Source: Pterobdella sp. o SKG-2022 (lineage: Eukaryota; Annelida; Clitellata; Hirudinida; Piscicolidae). Taken from it: DNA of 64,000 bases. This document shows positions 1-13,216 of this stretch, piece by piece. The notes under the pieces were generated by a model, which ran no database searches, had not been told where the DNA came from, and saw only the letters and a program-made list of their open reading frames with translations. The position numbers were made by a program, and so were the translations under genes. The stretch covers positions 674,068 to 738,067 of the forward strand of contig OZ038325.1 of assembly GCA_964035795.1 (NCBI GenBank). Reading direction: 5' to 3'. How positions within the stretch are numbered: position 1 is the stretch's first letter; each line of letters starts with the position of its first letter.

Positions 1-37
1 GAGAAGGATGAGGTGGATAATGATGATGATGATTTTG

Positions 38-290
38 TTATTGTTGTTGTTGTTGAGCGCCAGCTTCCAAAAACTCTTCCGACACTCTTTGGAGCGAGTA
101 CCGAAAGAATCTTGCAGCTTCGAGTTGTTTGTGACTTTTGGTGAGCAGCGATAAAAATGATGGATGAATTCTCGAAATGCTTTGTGGTTGGAAGCTGACG
201 TGGTTTAGAACCACTTCGACACTCCTATTGGAGTGCACATCTGGCACCACGAGAAGGTGGGTTCTTCCGCCGGGCTGATGATGATGATGA
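38..290 (-). CDS. Possible terminal coding exon, unrecognised protein
   Basis: The minus strand is open from about 290 down to a stop near 38. It encodes a non-repetitive peptide (LLVVPDVHSNRSVEVVLNHV, then SFLSLLTKSHKQLEAARFF) that ends in five Gln. An acceptor-like CATCAG precedes it near 280. No family is recognised and no upstream minus exon was found, so this may be the end of a gene antisense to LARGE or chance. Confidence 0.3.
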
Positions 291-1246
291 GGAGGAGGAA
301 GGGGAGAATGATGAGGAAGATGGTGGTGAGGATGATTAGGATAATGATGAGAAAGAAAAAGATGCTAAAATCATCTTTCTATTAATTTTAAATATCAAAC
401 AAACTTAAATGCCTCAAAATCAAATCATTCATAAACCACGCCACTCATTAATTTTTCCTACCCTTGAACACACCCACCCATCCTTTGCATCAACACCACT
501 ATAACCACTACTCTTGTAAATGTCGTCCTATCATTAATTACACCCATCACTATATTTCAAGAGTGAATTATGGTTATTATTGATTGAAACGGTCATGAAA
601 CTTCTACATTTGTCACCATGTCATAGTCATACCTGGAGATTGCTATTTAATTATTATCACTTTTATTATTTTTTTTAGTTTGTTATTACTCTTATTTATT
701 ATTATTTTTATTATTATTTTTATTAAGTCTTGTCCCATATGTGTCACGTGCGTGTCTTGTCCGCTCGCTTGTAACTGCTTGTTCTGTTGCGTGTTCCTTC
801 TCTTATCTCTCTGTGTACTCTCCCTTCTGGTTGAAATTCTCACATCGTATCAGATCTTAATCTTGAGATAGTTTTTTTGTTTTTTAATCTATTTTTTTTT
901 CTTTTATTTTGGCTGCATGCCTTTTTCGTATTCTCATTCCTGGTGTCGAAAATGAATTTAAATTTTTTGAGAATTTTTTTTTGCACCAGTCCATCTATCT
1001 GTAAATAATCTTCGTCTAAAAATATTAATTTATCTCCGTCTTTGTTTGTGTATGTGTCTTTCTACTGATCTACTATCTCTTTATGCGCGTGTGTTTTTGT
1101 GGGTATTATTCTCTATTATTGTATTTTTGTGGATATTGTTCTATATAACTGTTCATTTTTGTGTATTTAAACATATAAATTTACCAACTACTCCCAATAC
1201 GCTTCTGTATCTATGAGATCTTTGTACTTGTGTCTGTCTTCATGTA

Positions 1247-1248
<2 letters not shown>

Positions 1249-1327
<79 letters not shown>
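1249..1327. repeat. (TG)n microsatellite
   Basis: About 39 uninterrupted TG units. Confidence 0.97.
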
Positions 1328-1330
<3 letters not shown>

Positions 1331-1961
1331 ATTTGTTTCTACGTTTTTATGTGCGTGTATGTGCCAGCTTAACTGTTTTTTTGTTTGGTCCACAATAAAG
1401 TAATATATACCATAGTGGCGTCAAGACGACAGGTGAGTTTAAATGTACCTTTGAGTTTGTCTGTATGTCTGGGTTGAGATAATTTGGCACTAACTACTTT
1501 ATGCTTAACTAAGCTAACCTAATAAAAAAACGATGAACTATTTTGCATCTTTGTCTATACCTCTAATTATTTCTGTGTTTTTTATTTCTTCTATCAAATG
1601 TATTTTTCTGTATAGTTCCTTATACTTGTCTAAGTTTCTTCTTATTTCTGTCTGTATGTGTTCATGTCTTGTGGAGCATATGACGTTGACATGTAGATGC
1701 TGCCACAATTATCGGGGTTATTGATCGTATTTTTATTTTATTTCTTGTTGTTTATTTTTCTTTTTTTTATTATTTTTTTCTTTGATTTCTTTTGAGTTTT
1801 TTAAATTTTTTTTATGATATGTAGCGCTACTTTTGACGTTTTGTCGTTCTTTCCGATATGTGTATGCTTTATTAGAGGCATCTCTAGTTTTTCTCGCACG
1901 ATTTTGAATTATTTTTATGACGTATTTTAGCTCTTTTTTGCTTTTTTATTAATATCACTAT

Positions 1962-1966
1962 TTATC

Positions 1967-2015
<49 letters not shown>

Positions 2016-2093
2016 GTCTATCTATCTCTCTCTATCCATCTATCTATCTATCTTTTCATCCATCCATCTCTCTATTTACCTATCTATCTACTC
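1962..2093. repeat. (TATC)n imperfect microsatellite
   Basis: Tetranucleotide TATC units with CATC, TGTC and TTTATC variants. Confidence 0.95.
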
Positions 2094-3417
2094 ACCATCC
2101 CGAGCTCACAGTTTTGTTTGTCTAATTTATTTTGATTCATTTTCGATGTATTTTTTTAATATATCAATTGGGGCGCTTAGGTGCACCACTAGGCCTATAC
2201 ATTACTGCAAATGAATTCAATCAAACTTGCTTGTTCAGCCGCATTTAAAAGGGAAATGGGGATCTTGATTAAAAACATTATTATTATTATTGTTTTTGTT
2301 GTTAATATTGTTGTTTTTACTTTTGTTGTTATTGTTTTAATTTTCTAGGATTTTCTTTTAATTGCCACTCACATTTGGTGCATCTTTTCATAGAGGAATC
2401 AATTTAATTCAAACAATTCTGAAATACATATTCATCATAATGAATATTTCCAATATATTCTGGTAAAATAAATATTTTTTAATCTAATAAATAAATTTCT
2501 TCAAATACGTGTCATATTATAGCGCTGATTGAATTAGTTCTTGCCAGTCTTCATTGTATACACAGTCTTTTACTCTCCAGACTTGATTATGTCTTCACTT
2601 TATTGCTACTACTATCATCAATCCATCTTCGTCTTCTTCACGTTTTGAGCTTTTTTTTCGTCTGCACAAGTGCGTTTAGTCAATTTAAAAAATACTACTA
2701 CCATTGCTACTACTACTATCGCTGTTGTTTTCAGCAATATCAAATTTTTTGCGATATTTTTCTTCTCCATTTTCGTTTTCTCTTGCCTCTAATTCTCTTT
2801 TTTTTTCTTTTATTCTTTTTTATCTTAGTTTTTTTTCTTTTTTATATCTTTTTATTCTTTTCTTTCTCATCTTCCTTCTTTTCTTTTTCCTCCTCCTTCT
2901 CCTCTTCGCCATCAAAGCTCTAATCCCCATAAAGATACATAACCAAATCTTAAGACTCCCACGGTGCAACTAAAGGCACAATCTGTATATTTAATTACCC
3001 AATAAGGCATATTAAACTGGTTTTATTGTAATGATGGCATTATTATTGGGGTTGACAATGGTGAGGAGGAGGAAGAGGAGGATGTTAAGTGTGATAAAGA
3101 TGATGATGATGATAATGAGGGTACTGATGATGATGATGTTTGTGATAAAGGTGGTAATGACATGAAAAAAATGATAATATGAAGAGATTTAGTCACAAAC
3201 ATGCTACAGTAGAAACCACTCAATTATGAGAATATATCCAAAAAGAACCAACCCATCCAGCAATTACACAAATACCTATCTGATGAGTATTCATAATAAA
3301 TTGTTTATTTTTATTGTTGTTATTATTGTTCACCAAGTTTATTTTTATTATTTGTATTACTATTGCTATGATTCATTATTATCCTTATTCAATTAATTAT
3401 TATTTTTATTATTACAG

Positions 3418-3488
3418 TCCAACTGAGTTCACACGACAGGCGAAGACATTATCCCCTCAACCAAGCGGGCGACAATCCTTACGTCATC

Positions 3489-3526
<38 letters not shown>

Positions 3527-4371
3527 CAATAATAATGATAATGAGGAAGATTTTGTAAATGATGGCATGTACGGTTTCGCTCAAGTGGGAGAAGATAGGT
3601 GGGTGGTGGTGGTGAGTGAGAGAAGAGATGGACGGTGGTGGTTTAAACATGTAGCTTTGAAAATTGGATTGGTGTTCAAGTTCACTTTTATGGGGGTGAA
3701 TTTAAAAAATTTTTGTTCCTTTAGCGTTCAAGAAGGAAGTTTCGTTTAATTAACTTATATTAATTATAGAAAAGCGAATAAATTTATATAGAGCTGAACA
3801 AAAATTTATAAACTCTTTCCAATTATGCAACATTATTATACGAAAAAGAACAAATAATTTATATAGCGCTAAATAAAGCGTAATTAATGAAGAAGTTAAA
3901 CTTGTATGCTGTTCAATTTTGTTCTTTGGTGGGTGCACCTGTTCGTCTTTGTTACGTCCCTTTCATTTTTCGAGTGCGCCATTATTATTTTTTCAATTTT
4001 ATTTGTTTTTATTATTTATATTTTTATGATAAATTATAATTTACAGAATTAAAAAAGAAAGAAATACCTTTCCTAGAAATTTACAACCCTCATCATTAAA
4101 CACACGAGCATCACCATCATCCTCTTCCTCCTCCTCATCAAAGTGCCTACACAAGACCAAATATGAACGTTGTGAGGTGGAGATGCAAATTGTGATTAAT
4201 TTAATTCTTACCAAATTTTCACATACTTAATTGAGTTTCTCATAAGTTCACATACATCAACAAACATCTCGTCTACCTTCCCTAATGTTTCATTCAGAGC
4301 ATACCATCTCAACATAAACAAGCACACAAACACACATACCCACAAATTCACACGAACCAACACACACACGA

Positions 4372-4427
<56 letters not shown>

Positions 4428-7400
4428 CTGATCCACATAAGCATGGTGGCAGGAGGACATGCGACACCACACGAGATGTCGGTGATGTTGAAGAGCCTTC
4501 TGTATCACAGACAAAATTCACACATCCATATGCACTTGTACGTCGATAAACTCGCCCATCTCATCCTTAAGACTCTGTTCAGTACTTGGAGACTGAAGCA
4601 CGGTGGTATTATTATTATTCTTATTATTAATATTGTTATTATTGTTTTACTATCATTTTGCCTGCTATTTTTATTATTATTGCGAGTATTATTATTCATT
4701 ATTTTTTTGTTATTATTATTATTGTTTCCATAATTTCTATTTTCAACCACAGTCGATTTCTTCTTCTACAAAATTGAACCTTTTCTGGTTATTTTGAATC
4801 TTTATAACCATTATCATCATCATCATTATCATCTTATTATTATTATTATCCCTATTCTTCTTATTATTATTATTTTTATTATAATTATCACCCCCCCCCA
4901 TAATTGATATAGCGCAACATATCTTGGATCCCTAACAAGCATTATAGTGGCGTCTATGGTCTCATCAAGCTAATCATCCCCTCCACCATCCATCCATCCG
5001 TTAAAAAGGTCACTCGCTGCTATCATTTTCATTATTTTATTTTCTGGTGTTATTCTTATTGTTGCTCTTATTATATTCATTATTGTTTGTGTATTATCAT
5101 TGTTGCTGTTATTTGTTTTTATCTTATGATTATTACTATTATTTTTTAAACTCATTATTATGAGTATTTTTTCCATTTTTATTATTATTATTATTGTTGT
5201 TGTTACTATTGCAGTTATTGATATTGGACTCAGACTTGACATTCAACTGTGGCGTCGAGGAGTTGTGGCGGTTGTTTGAGGAGTTTGAAGGGCCTCAGGT
5301 GATAATAAGAATCATAATAATAATAATATTAGTAGCGACAAGGATAATAGTAATAATAATGATGATAATATTAATAAAGACAAAGATAATAGTAATAATC
5401 ATAATAATAAGAATGATGATGATGATGATGATGGTGATGATGACGATGACGGTGATGATGATGATGACGGTGATGATGATGATGGTGATGGTGATGATGA
5501 TGATGATGAAAGTAACAAAAAGAATAATAATAACAAAAAAATAAACGATAAAAATAAAAAATAGTCATAATTAAACATATAAGAATTAATTCCAATTATA
5601 ACATAAAAAAATAATAACAACAAAATAATAATAGTTATAACAATAGCAGCCTTACCACATACAGGCACTGGGCCTGGTGGAGAACCAGAGTGACTGGTAC
5701 GTCGATGTGTCTAAGAAGCCCTGGCCTGCCATTGTGTGTTGAGGGGGGGTAGTCCGTAATAATGCTAATAATAATAAGGATAGTAATAATAATAATGGTT
5801 GCTGTTCACAATTTATCTTCTTTCTATGTAAAGCAAAAAATTCGAAATCATCCCAAAAAAATAGTTCTTGTATGTTATTGTACCAAGTTATCGAATTTTG
5901 AAATAAAATTGCGAAATTATTTCAAATAATATTTTGACATTTTCAACTGAATTATATAGTTTTTAAGTATAAAAATCGACTATTCAAGCCGCTATTACAA
6001 CTTCGACAAGCCACCTTGGCGCCAAAAAAAATAAGAATAATAAGGGAAGCAATAAAAATAATAATACTAATAATAATAATTATTGCCGAAAGGTTGGTTC
6101 AACAATCTCCCTCTAGCGAGTGTTATTAAACTTTGACCGTCCAACACAGGGGAGAGGATACAACACGGGAATGATGTTGGTGAAGGTGCCAGAGTTGCTG
6201 GCTCATGATTGGGGGGGGCTGTGGGCTTCTACAGCCAATCAAACACTCGCTACTCTTCATGCCACCTCATTGGCTGATCAAGTTGGGACAGGATTGTTTA
6301 GATGAACAATAGAATATGAAGAACCAATTAAATAGCTATAAATTTTTTTTACTTTTTATGGTAATTTCCCATCCTAAAACTAAAAACCCCATCGAACCCC
6401 ATTCTCTCAAGCCCTTCATCCATCCACTCACCCACCCACCAATTTCCTACTTTTTCCTCAGGACATAGTAAACACCCTACTACTCTACAACACTCCCCTC
6501 TTGCACGTGATATCATGCGGGTGGAATTTGCAGTTGTGCCAGGCCCCGTTCACCCCCTCTTGTGTGCATAATGCTTCTGTCACCAAGGTTGAAGAGAGCT
6601 GTTAATATTTTTATTGTTATTTTTGTAGTTAGTATTTTAGTTATTATTATTATTATTATTATTATTATTTGTTCTTTTTATTAATATTATTCTTATACAC
6701 CAACCACAGATCATTCACTGGAACTCACCCAACAAGGTCAACCTCAACTTCAAGAACACACAAGGCTCCACCCATTTCAATAATAACAACAACAATAATA
6801 ATAATACTGATGATATTTTTTCTTACTTGCCTGACTTCCGGAAGCTTTATTTTTCTTTCCAAGAGATGGATGGTAGCTATGTGAGGAAGAACGTTTTTGG
6901 GTGTAGAAAATCATCATTTTCATCACCCTCATCATCACCCTCAGCATCATTATCGTCATCTTCTTCATTATCGTCACCCTCATCATCATCTTCTTCTTCC
7001 TCATCTTCTAACGAGTATTTTGCGCCTCTACTTGATCACATGAAGGTTAACTTTTAAAAATCACTCCAAATAATTTTCCAAATAATAATTTATATCATTA
7101 AGTCATTGTATCATCATAATAATTTTATCATTATTATAACCATTAGAATAGTTATCACTATCATCATCATCACCACCCTCATCATTATCACCACCACATC
7201 ACCACGTTATAGAACGGCTTAGAGGTACCAACCACAAACAACAACAACAAAGATGAGGATGATGATGAATGTAGTGGCTTGAGGGCGGAGAGGTATTTGG
7301 CCCGAAGAACTCATGCTTACAGTGAGCAGTATGATGAGAGGATCATTATCAGGAGTGATGATGATTTTGTGCATGGTGGTGAGGTTGAAGATAATGGTGG

Positions 7401-8336
7401 TGGTGAGGTTGAAGATGATGATGCTGATGACTATTTTATGAGAAAAAGACACTATTTAGGTGGGTTTATTGATTTTTTATGACATGTTCATCTGTATATA
7501 AATAACCTTGTTACTTAAAAATTGATAATTTAATAATAATAATAGTATAAATAGTTTTATTATTATTATATTATCAATATTAATGGATAGTATCATCAAA
7601 ATCACCGCGCCCTCACAGATGAAGTAACTTTAGTGACTCAATTAAGTGTCGACCGCATTTACTTGATGGTGGGCATGGCTTCCAGGTGGCCTGGACCAAT
7701 TAGCGTGGCCATATATTTAACTGACGCACAAGTGAAGCGCTTCAAAAACATGCTTACGTCATCAGAAGTGTTGTCGAACCGGAAAAACATCGGATATCAT
7801 CTGGTGTTTGAGGAGGGGGTGAGTTGGGTGGTAATAAAAAAATAATACTAATAATATTATCAATCATCACAATGCTTGTCAGGAGTACTTCCCGATAAAC
7901 AGCTTGCGTAATGTGGCGTGGATGCACTCGAACACTCGATACCTCTTCTTGTCCGACGTTGACTTCTTGCCCTCTCACGCCCTCTATCCTGCCATCAAAA
8001 ACCACCTCAAAGGGCTTCACATGCATAAGAAGGTGATGTATGTCTAGTAGGAGTATGGGGTTGGGTTTGGAAAGTTGTGTGCGTGTGTAAATGTGTGTGT
8101 GTTTGTATGATGGGGTGTGGTATAGTGATTCAACAACGATACAAAATAAAACATCTAGAACAATAAAACGATACAACATACACACACAAACACACACACA
8201 GGCTCTAGTAGTACCAGTTTTTGAGACGGAGAGATACAAGACAGGCCTGCCTTCCAACAAGCAACAACTTTTATCCATGCTCAAGCAGGGCCACCTCTTC
8301 ACCTTTAGGTGCCTTATTAGATCCTTCTCAGCCTTT

Positions 8337-8427
<91 letters not shown>

Positions 8428-8516
8428 TACCACGAATGGCAGCAAGGACAGATGGCTACAGATTACGACAAGTGGTTCAATGCCTCACAGCCTTATGCTG
8501 TCTGTTATTTATTTAG

Positions 8517-8582
<66 letters not shown>

Positions 8583-9271
8583 CAACAGGTACCTTGGCAA
8601 GCGAATTATGAGCCATTCATTGTGGTTGAAAGGTTAGAATAACTAATATATAAATTTATTATTATTATCATTGTCATTATTATTATTATTATTTATTATT
8701 ATTATTTTATTATTATTATTATTATCTCATGATCATCATCATCACCACCACTCCAGACACGCCCCCATGTACGACACGTCATTCGTGGGCTTCGGTTGGA
8801 ACAAGGTGTCCCATGTGATGCATCTTGATGCTGACGGGTTGTTGTTGTTGTGTTGTCGTTTTTTTTTTATTGGTGTCAGTGTTTTTTTTAATGTCATGGA
8901 TTTTTGTTTTGATCATTATTATTATTCAATTATTATTATTGTTATTATTTATATTTCCATTTCTATGATGATTTGATTATTATTATTATTATTGTTATTA
9001 TTAGTTACGAGTTTTGGGTGTTGCCTGATGTCTTTTCCATCCATCTCCCTCACTCTCCTTCTCATGATATCTATCGGTATTTATATATTTATCTATCTAT
9101 CTATCTATCTATCTATCCATTTATTCTTCCACCTTCCAACCACCCCCTTTTAGTTACCGCTCAGAGTCGGACTACAGGGAGTGTTTGAGGAGGACAAAAG
9201 AGGACTTTCTTAAGCGCCTCTCACTCAAGTATGGTATCAGGGCCCTCAAGTACCTCTCTCCTGACTCTTGA
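3418..9271 (+). CDS. LARGE: LARGE xylosyl- and glucuronyltransferase, 5' end missing
   Basis: Golgi type II enzyme that polymerises the xylose-glucuronate matriglycan on alpha-dystroglycan. Eighteen exons: 3418-3611, 4428-4602, 4753-4787, 4913-5008, 5215-5298, 5665-5733, 6150-6281, 6462-6587, 6710-7045, 7213-7459, 7619-7818, 7883-8032, 8202-8308, 8427-8499, 8589-8632, 8757-8837, 9005-9076, 9154-9271. They encode about 779 residues, whereas human LARGE1 is 756 in full. The GT8-like xylosyltransferase half has SWIPNKHYSG and the DxD motif LILDSDLTF; GRGYNTG and SLADQ follow. The GT49-like glucuronyltransferase half has LFLSDVDFLP, FVGFGWNKV and the typical end LKYLSPDS. Exon 3418-3611 is a proposed stem exon with an Asn run and is less certain. 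The linker between the two catalytic halves (6780-7020) carries Asn and Ser runs made by AAT and TCA/TCT repeats. The signal anchor and coiled coil must lie upstream or in unrecognised exons. Family assignment is firm. I cannot separate LARGE1 from LARGE2. Confidence 0.92.
4372..4426. repeat. (CA)n ending in a LARGE splice acceptor
   Basis: About 27 CA units whose last CACACAG supplies the acceptor AG for the exon starting at 4428. It takes the place of a normal pyrimidine tract. Confidence 0.9.
5413..5511. repeat. (GAT)n-rich tract in LARGE intron
   Basis: Imperfect GATGAT/GATGAC units within the intron between exons 5215-5298 and 5665-5733. Confidence 0.9.
8338..8426. repeat. (CA)n ending in a LARGE splice acceptor
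   Basis: About 43 CA units. The terminal CACACAG is the acceptor of the exon at 8427. The 118-bp intron is mostly this repeat. Confidence 0.95.
8517..8580. repeat. (TTA)n microsatellite in LARGE intron
   Basis: About 21 TTA units filling most of the intron between 8499 and 8589. Confidence 0.95.
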
Positions 9272-12200
9272 TTTGTTTTTGTGTGCGTAGGGGTTGTTTT
9301 AAAATTTCTTTGTTTTACTATTATATACATTTGTTTTTAGTGATGTTATGTTATTTATATTTTTATTTTGTTTATTTTTGTTCTCGGGAGTTTATTTCAA
9401 ATCGTTGTATAAATTTTTTTATATTTTTATGACGTCACGTCACCCATTTTCCTCATGTGTCTTGTTTTCCTTTTCGAATGTCTCGTATGTATTTTTTGTG
9501 TTGGTGGTTTGCCGTGTGTGGCTTTTTATTTTGTTTATGTGTTCTTTAACTTTATTTATTTATGTGTTTGTTGACCTAATTTATTTATTTGTCTCACTAA
9601 GTAATTTTTTTGTTTTTGTTTAAGTTACTATATTTTCTAATTTTATCCTAGATTAAATGCGATTAGTCGATCTATTTATAACCTGGCATATCTAATCGTT
9701 CAGTGAGAAACAACAAGAATAATAAGAAAATATAACTTCTTTATTTTTTTTTGTTGATATCATTGTGTATACTTTACTTTTTTATTTTCCCAACTTATTA
9801 TTTTTCCATTTTTGTTATATTTTTTTATTGTTATTATTGTTGCATCAGTGTCCATTATTTTTGGTTCCTTTCACACAGACAGCCATCAAAATCAAATGAA
9901 ATTTCATTGTAATTATATATTAAAAGTTTTCTTTTTTCTGTTAAATAAAGTTTACTTTTAATCAAATTGACCTATTTCTTTGCGTCAAGGGTGCTTTTGT
10001 TTTTTTTTCATTTTCCCCAAAATTTTTGTCACTTTATTGGTAAATATTATTCTATTTTTGGAATATTTTGCACCAGTCAAAACCAAGTTGACGTCACTTT
10101 TCGGCATAAACCTTTTTTTGGGTCAACGCCACTATAATCTCATTTTTATCTTTTATTTCCAAAAAGCATCTTGTGCAAGCAAATTCTTTCTTGTTTGCCA
10201 TGATAGGACCATGTTTATGCCATATGGTATTCATACACTAGTATACCCATTCAATATTGTTGTATTTATACACAAATTTATTTGTATTTATGCATTAGTA
10301 TTCTGGTATTGTATTTATACTCAATTTGTATTGTATTTTGATCATGTCTTCGAATGAAATATATTTTGCACAAATTGATATTATTTGTTTTTGTATTTGA
10401 TTTCATAATAAATATACCTCTATCTATTTCATATTTTTATAATCTCTGTTGCCAGTATAACTTTTTTATTATAAATGGTCCTAATTTTTTTCAACTATTT
10501 CCAAACCTTAGTTCAATTTGTAATATTAAATTATTCTCGTCAATATTTTTCCGTTATCATTGTTGCTGATATTTTTATTATTGTTTATATTATTATCTCT
10601 AATTCCTTATAATGAGCATTTAAAAGACATTTTGAACCAATGAATTGTTCCGGCACCTTTCACTTTTCGAACATAATTCCATTTTTAAACATTTTCATTT
10701 ACTTTTAAACATTTGAATCTAATTTCCTTTTAACCATTTCATTGTTTTTTGAGCAACATTTCGAGTTTTTATGAAGAATCATAAAAAGTTCAGCCATTAA
10801 AAAATTGCCCAAAACCTATAAATTATATTGAGAGGAAGTTCCAAGCATTTTCAAAGATTCCAGGATAACTGTGGAAATTAAAGTGAGAAATATCACCTCA
10901 CAGCAAGAAATTCGAAATTCTGCCTTTTATTCTTCAAGATTTTAAATAAAACTATATTTATAAAAAATTTTTGTAATAAATTCAAAAATATGGAATATTT
11001 AAGTTTAATTGGAAGCATGGTCGAAAGTCCAAAGAAAAGGGCAAAGGTCGAATGAGATGGTGAGGATAAAGAGGTTATGGTAATGATGCAGAGGTGATGA
11101 TAATGACTATTTTTTTTTAATTATATAAAGTTGTAACGATAATTGTTCTAAAATTATTTTTTTGCATCAGCTTCATTCAAGATTGGAAATGTATGGAAAG
11201 GATTATCACAAAAAAATAGAAAACAAAATTTAATCACCAACTTCCGTTTTTGGAAACATTTTCAAATCCTCAATTCTTATCCACGTTTTACATGTGAGTC
11301 ATATAACCAATGAGTACCACTTTGGACGCCATGACAGTATCAAAAGCGAGTGTCCATCTAGTCATGGATACCAACATGATCAGATGTACAACCACTTGTG
11401 ATCTTGTCTTGGGGGGCAAGAGAGTTTGTGGGGAGAAGGAGAAGAGTTGGTGGGAGAGTAGAGAGTTCTGGCGGTTACAGAGGTTTGTTGGATGTTGAAT
11501 GGTGTTTCGAAAATCCCGAATGATATTTAGTCGTTTATATTGTTTCGTGCACTTGCTTCTTGTATAAAATATGATGTCTCAATGGAAGATTCCAACCACA
11601 TCACGTGTCGGTGAACTGGATGATGGAGTTTTGGTACGTTATGGAAGTTTTGAGTTATGATATATAATATCATACTGAGTTGGGTGTCTTCTAATGGGGA
11701 GTGTGTGTTTTGATGTTTGTGCACCCCACTCGAGTTTCTGACATCTTTATGAACTTATGTTTCATCCTTTGATAATTTATCATCACCTTTCGGGATCATT
11801 ATCATGGGTGCACTGTTTATATTTCTGAGGCAGCCGAGGCGCTAATGACGTCATTAATTTTAAATTTTTTAAAATAAAAACAAAGTTTGCTCTAAAATTT
11901 TCGTGAGTCAACTCGGAGATTGAAGAACAGTGTATGGTGGCATCTATCTTTGAGTTTAATAATTAAAAAAAATAATTTTAATTGTTGATTTCTATTATGA
12001 TTTCAATATATTATGTCTTTTATTCCTATATTTAAAAACTCTTCAACTATGATATATAAACAATGCTCAATATTTCCTGTATCACAAATATCATTTCTTC
12101 ATCATTATCAACAACATATGTCATATTCTCTATAAACACCTGATATTATTCAATGATAATATAAATATTATAAACATAATATTTATTTGTATATACATAA

Positions 12201-13185
12201 TATTTCCCTCATATAGTATAATATATTATCAGTGATGATATTAATTACGTGCGCGCCAATAGATATGGCCAAACTAAGGGCTTATGAGTCACTTTTGTCA
12301 TTATTATTATTACTATCATTATTAATAATATTCTATTATTATTATCATTTTTATTTTATTATTGTTATTATTTCAAATTATATTATTTTATGACTGTTAT
12401 TATTTTATTGTCATAGTTACCACTATTCTAATGGTTATTATCTTTGCATCTTTATCATCATCATTATTATTTTCTGCACTTAAATTATTATTATTAGAAT
12501 TAAATTTGCATTATTATTATATTTTTGCATTGTTAATAATAATATTATTATTCTTATGATCCTATTTTTTGCATTATTATGTATAATTGATTGAACTTCT
12601 ACATCTGGTAGTTCCTTATGATAATGCTCTCATTATTTTTTAAAATATTTCTTATTTTTATTATTATTTATTATTTTGTTATTGTCAACTTTTCAAACGA
12701 AAGTTTCTTTGAAAATGACTTGAAATCCTAATATTCAAAAACTGGAAATGAACAAAAAATCATAACAAAGATAATTTAAAAAACTAAATCAAAGTACACA
12801 AAACTCACGCGATCTCTTGCAAGAAGGATTCCAAGACATTTTCAGCTCTTAATCTCACCATTATATTCAACTGTCTTATACAATTCTCTATATTATATAT
12901 ATCATATATAAATTTTATCATTTATAGATCATATGAATGTAAATTAATATATATTATACAAACATAGATTAATATTTAATATATATTTATTTATTTATAT
13001 ATAATCAAATAACAAAATAATAGCAGATATTGTCAACCAATGAAAATATATAAATATAAATAAATAAATATATATATATATATTTTGGAAAAATGTGCAA
13101 GTCTTCTGCAGGTTTGAAAAGCCACCTCCGAGCCAGAAACTGTTTGCAAAGCGATGGCAATACTTGAAGACGAGTTGCTGCCACC

Positions 13186-13216
<31 letters not shown>

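Larger units (their letters stand above)
300..3417. other. No confirmed exon; likely LARGE upstream intron
   Basis: Simple-sequence DNA: TTATT tracts, (TG)n, TATC repeats, T-rich blocks (2770-2900) and a GATGAT tract (3090-3140). The signal-anchor exon of LARGE was searched for and not found here. Confidence 0.5.

Noticed and set aside
5194..5595. Open frames with Met/Ile runs, His runs or Ser runs
   Set aside because: Produced by the (GAT)n intron repeat downstream of a true LARGE exon (5215-5298).
7754..8516. Long open frames on both strands with His/Thr or Cys/Val runs over (CA)n
   Set aside because: They arise from reading CA/TG repeats and cross LARGE exon-intron borders; the LARGE exon model explains the coding parts.
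11310..11724. Possible exons on either strand in a patch of ordinary composition
   Set aside because: Frames are short, splice sites are poor and no family is recognisable; left as unexplained intergenic sequence.
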